Assembly (NCBI GenBank): GCA_016195915.1
Contig: JACPYS010000014.1
Coordinates: 62,001 to 126,000, forward strand
Source of the DNA: Betaproteobacteria bacterium
GTDB lineage: Bacteria; Pseudomonadota; Gammaproteobacteria; Burkholderiales; SG8-39
Reading direction: 5' to 3'
DNA length: 64,000 bases
The notes below the pieces were generated by a model. The model searched no databases, was not told where the DNA came from, and was given only the letters and a program-made list of their open reading frames with translations. Within the stretch, counting starts at the first letter, position 1. Every line of letters begins with the position of its first letter. A program made the translations under genes and the position numbers. This document shows positions 63,173-64,000 of the stretch, piece after piece.

Positions 63173-64000
63173 ATGCGGGCAATTCTTTCCCTCGCTCTCA
63201 AGCTGCTGATGGTTGCCGCCGCGGCGTGTTTCGCGCCGGCCCGGGCTGCGCTGCCCGAGCGCGCCGGCGTGCCGACGCTTGCACCGCTGGTCGCCCGCGT
63301 CACTCCCGCGGTGGTCAACATCGCGGTAATGACCCGCTCGCCGCTGGAAGAAAATCCGCTCTTCCGCGATCCGTTCTTCCGGCGGTTCTTCGGTCTTCCG
63401 GACCAGCCGCAAGGCCAGGTCTCCGCGGGATCAGGCGTCATTGTCGATGCGCGCCAGGGGCTGGTTCTCACCAATCACCATGTCGTCAAGGATGCGCAGG
63501 AGGTGGTGGTTGCGCTCAAGGACAACCGGCGCGTACCTGCAAAGCTCGTCGGCAGCGATGCGGGCACCGACATCGCACTGCTTCGCATCAAGGCCGAAGG
63601 CCTGGTCGAGTTGAAGTTCGGCGACTCCGACGCCATGCAGGTCGGCGATTTCGTGGTCGCCGTGGGCAATCCGTTCGGCATCGGCCAGACGGTGACCTCC
63701 GGCATCGTGTCTGCGCTCGGGCGCAGCGGCATTACGCCCGAGGGCTACGAGGACTTCATCCAGACCGACGCGTCGATCAATCCGGGCAATTCGGGCGGCG
63801 CGCTAGTCAATCTCAATGGTGAGCTGATCGGCATCAATACCGCCATCATCGGGCCTGCCGGCGGCAATGTCGGCATCGGTTTCGCCGTGCCTTCGAACAT
63901 GGCACGCGTGGTCATGAGCCAGCTGGTGAGATTCGGTGAGGTGCGTCGCGGAACGCTCGGCATCGTCCTCGCGGATTTGACACCCGAGATCGCAAAACAG
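63173..64000 (+). CDS. DegQ/HtrA-family serine protease, 3' end beyond window
   Basis: The first 276 residues of a periplasmic trypsin-like protease. A signal peptide (residues about 1-25) is followed by the catalytic triad: His103 in TNHHVV, Asp133 in GTDIALLRI and Ser207 in NPGNSGGAL. The LTPEIAKQ end is the entry to the first PDZ domain. It degrades or refolds damaged envelope proteins. The frame is open to the last base. Confidence 0.94.
   Translation, partial: MRAILSLALKLLMVAAAACFAPARAALPERAGVPTLAPLVARVTPAVVNIAVMTRSPLEENPLFRDPFFRRFFGLPDQPQGQVSAGSGVIVDARQGLVLTNHHVVKDAQEVVVALKDNRRVPAKLVGSDAGTDIALLRIKAEGLVELKFGDSDAMQVGDFVVAVGNPFGIGQTVTSGIVSALGRSGITPEGYEDFIQTDASINPGNSGGALVNLNGELIGINTAIIGPAGGNVGIGFAVPSNMARVVMSQLVRFGEVRRGTLGIVLADLTPEIAKQ

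Overview
This 64 kb window is a high-GC bacterial chromosome segment, most likely from a betaproteobacterium (Burkholderiales/Nitrosomonadales-like). The evidence is gene order and type: a ctaG-DUF2970-ctaE-surf1-ctaB oxidase block, ftsY-ftsE-ftsX-rpoH, rsmD-coaD, lolB-ispE-tRNA-Gln-prs-rplY-pth-ychF, ruvCAB, ybgC-tolQRAB-pal-cpoB-queC, and a long infA of the betaproteobacterial kind. No species can be named from the sequence alone.

Layout. 1-4.9 kb: end of a standard aa3-type cytochrome oxidase and assembly operon (ctaG, ctaE, surf1, a Sco-like protein, ctaB), with no ctaA/cox15. 5.0-11.7 kb: a second, different heme-copper oxidase operon. It has a subunit II with two fused cytochrome c domains, subunit I, two subunit-III proteins, subunit IV and a small cytochrome c, and it converges on a PCu(A)C-Sco copper-delivery pair. 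11.9-15.4 kb: rpoH, ftsX, ftsE and ftsY on the minus strand, with a CIRCE operator in front of rpoH. 15.5-24.4 kb: housekeeping genes and tRNA-Gln. 24.4-25.4 kb: a transposase remnant and a ParDE-type toxin-antitoxin pair. 25.6-38.3 kb: a catabolic and uptake cluster with two acyl-CoA ligases, a complete Liv ABC transporter, a succinate-semialdehyde-type dehydrogenase and a two-subunit molybdenum hydroxylase. 38.4-44.6 kb: an atypical SDR, a DMT exporter, a HerA-like ATPase, yebC and ruvCAB. 44.5-48.7 kb: a stand-alone receiver protein, a CHASE/PAS histidine kinase with a NarL-type regulator, and an unusual protein ending in cysteine-containing 14-residue tandem repeats. 48.9-57.3 kb: an MFS transporter, the complete Tol-Pal operon, queC and a YeeE-type thiosulfate transporter, ending in tRNA-Lys.

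The accessory hot spot is 57.3-62.6 kb. tRNA-Lys is the left end of a 3.3 kb islet, because a 40-bp copy of the tRNA 3' end (39/40 identical) recurs at 60.62 kb. The islet holds a frameshifted tyrosine-integrase remnant, a truncated small gene, and a lower-GC, tightly coupled three-gene cassette of TIGR04255-like protein plus two unknown proteins. Beyond it lie DoxX, a SnoaL-like gene cut by an IS256-family transposase remnant, and a frameshifted SEL1-repeat gene. Ordinary sequence resumes with infA and a DegQ/HtrA protease that runs off the right edge.

The strongest candidates for undescribed biology are the three-gene cassette in the tRNA-Lys islet and the repeat-tailed protein at 48.0-48.7 kb with its nearby dispersed motif. 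Everything here was read by eye; no homology search or structure prediction was run.
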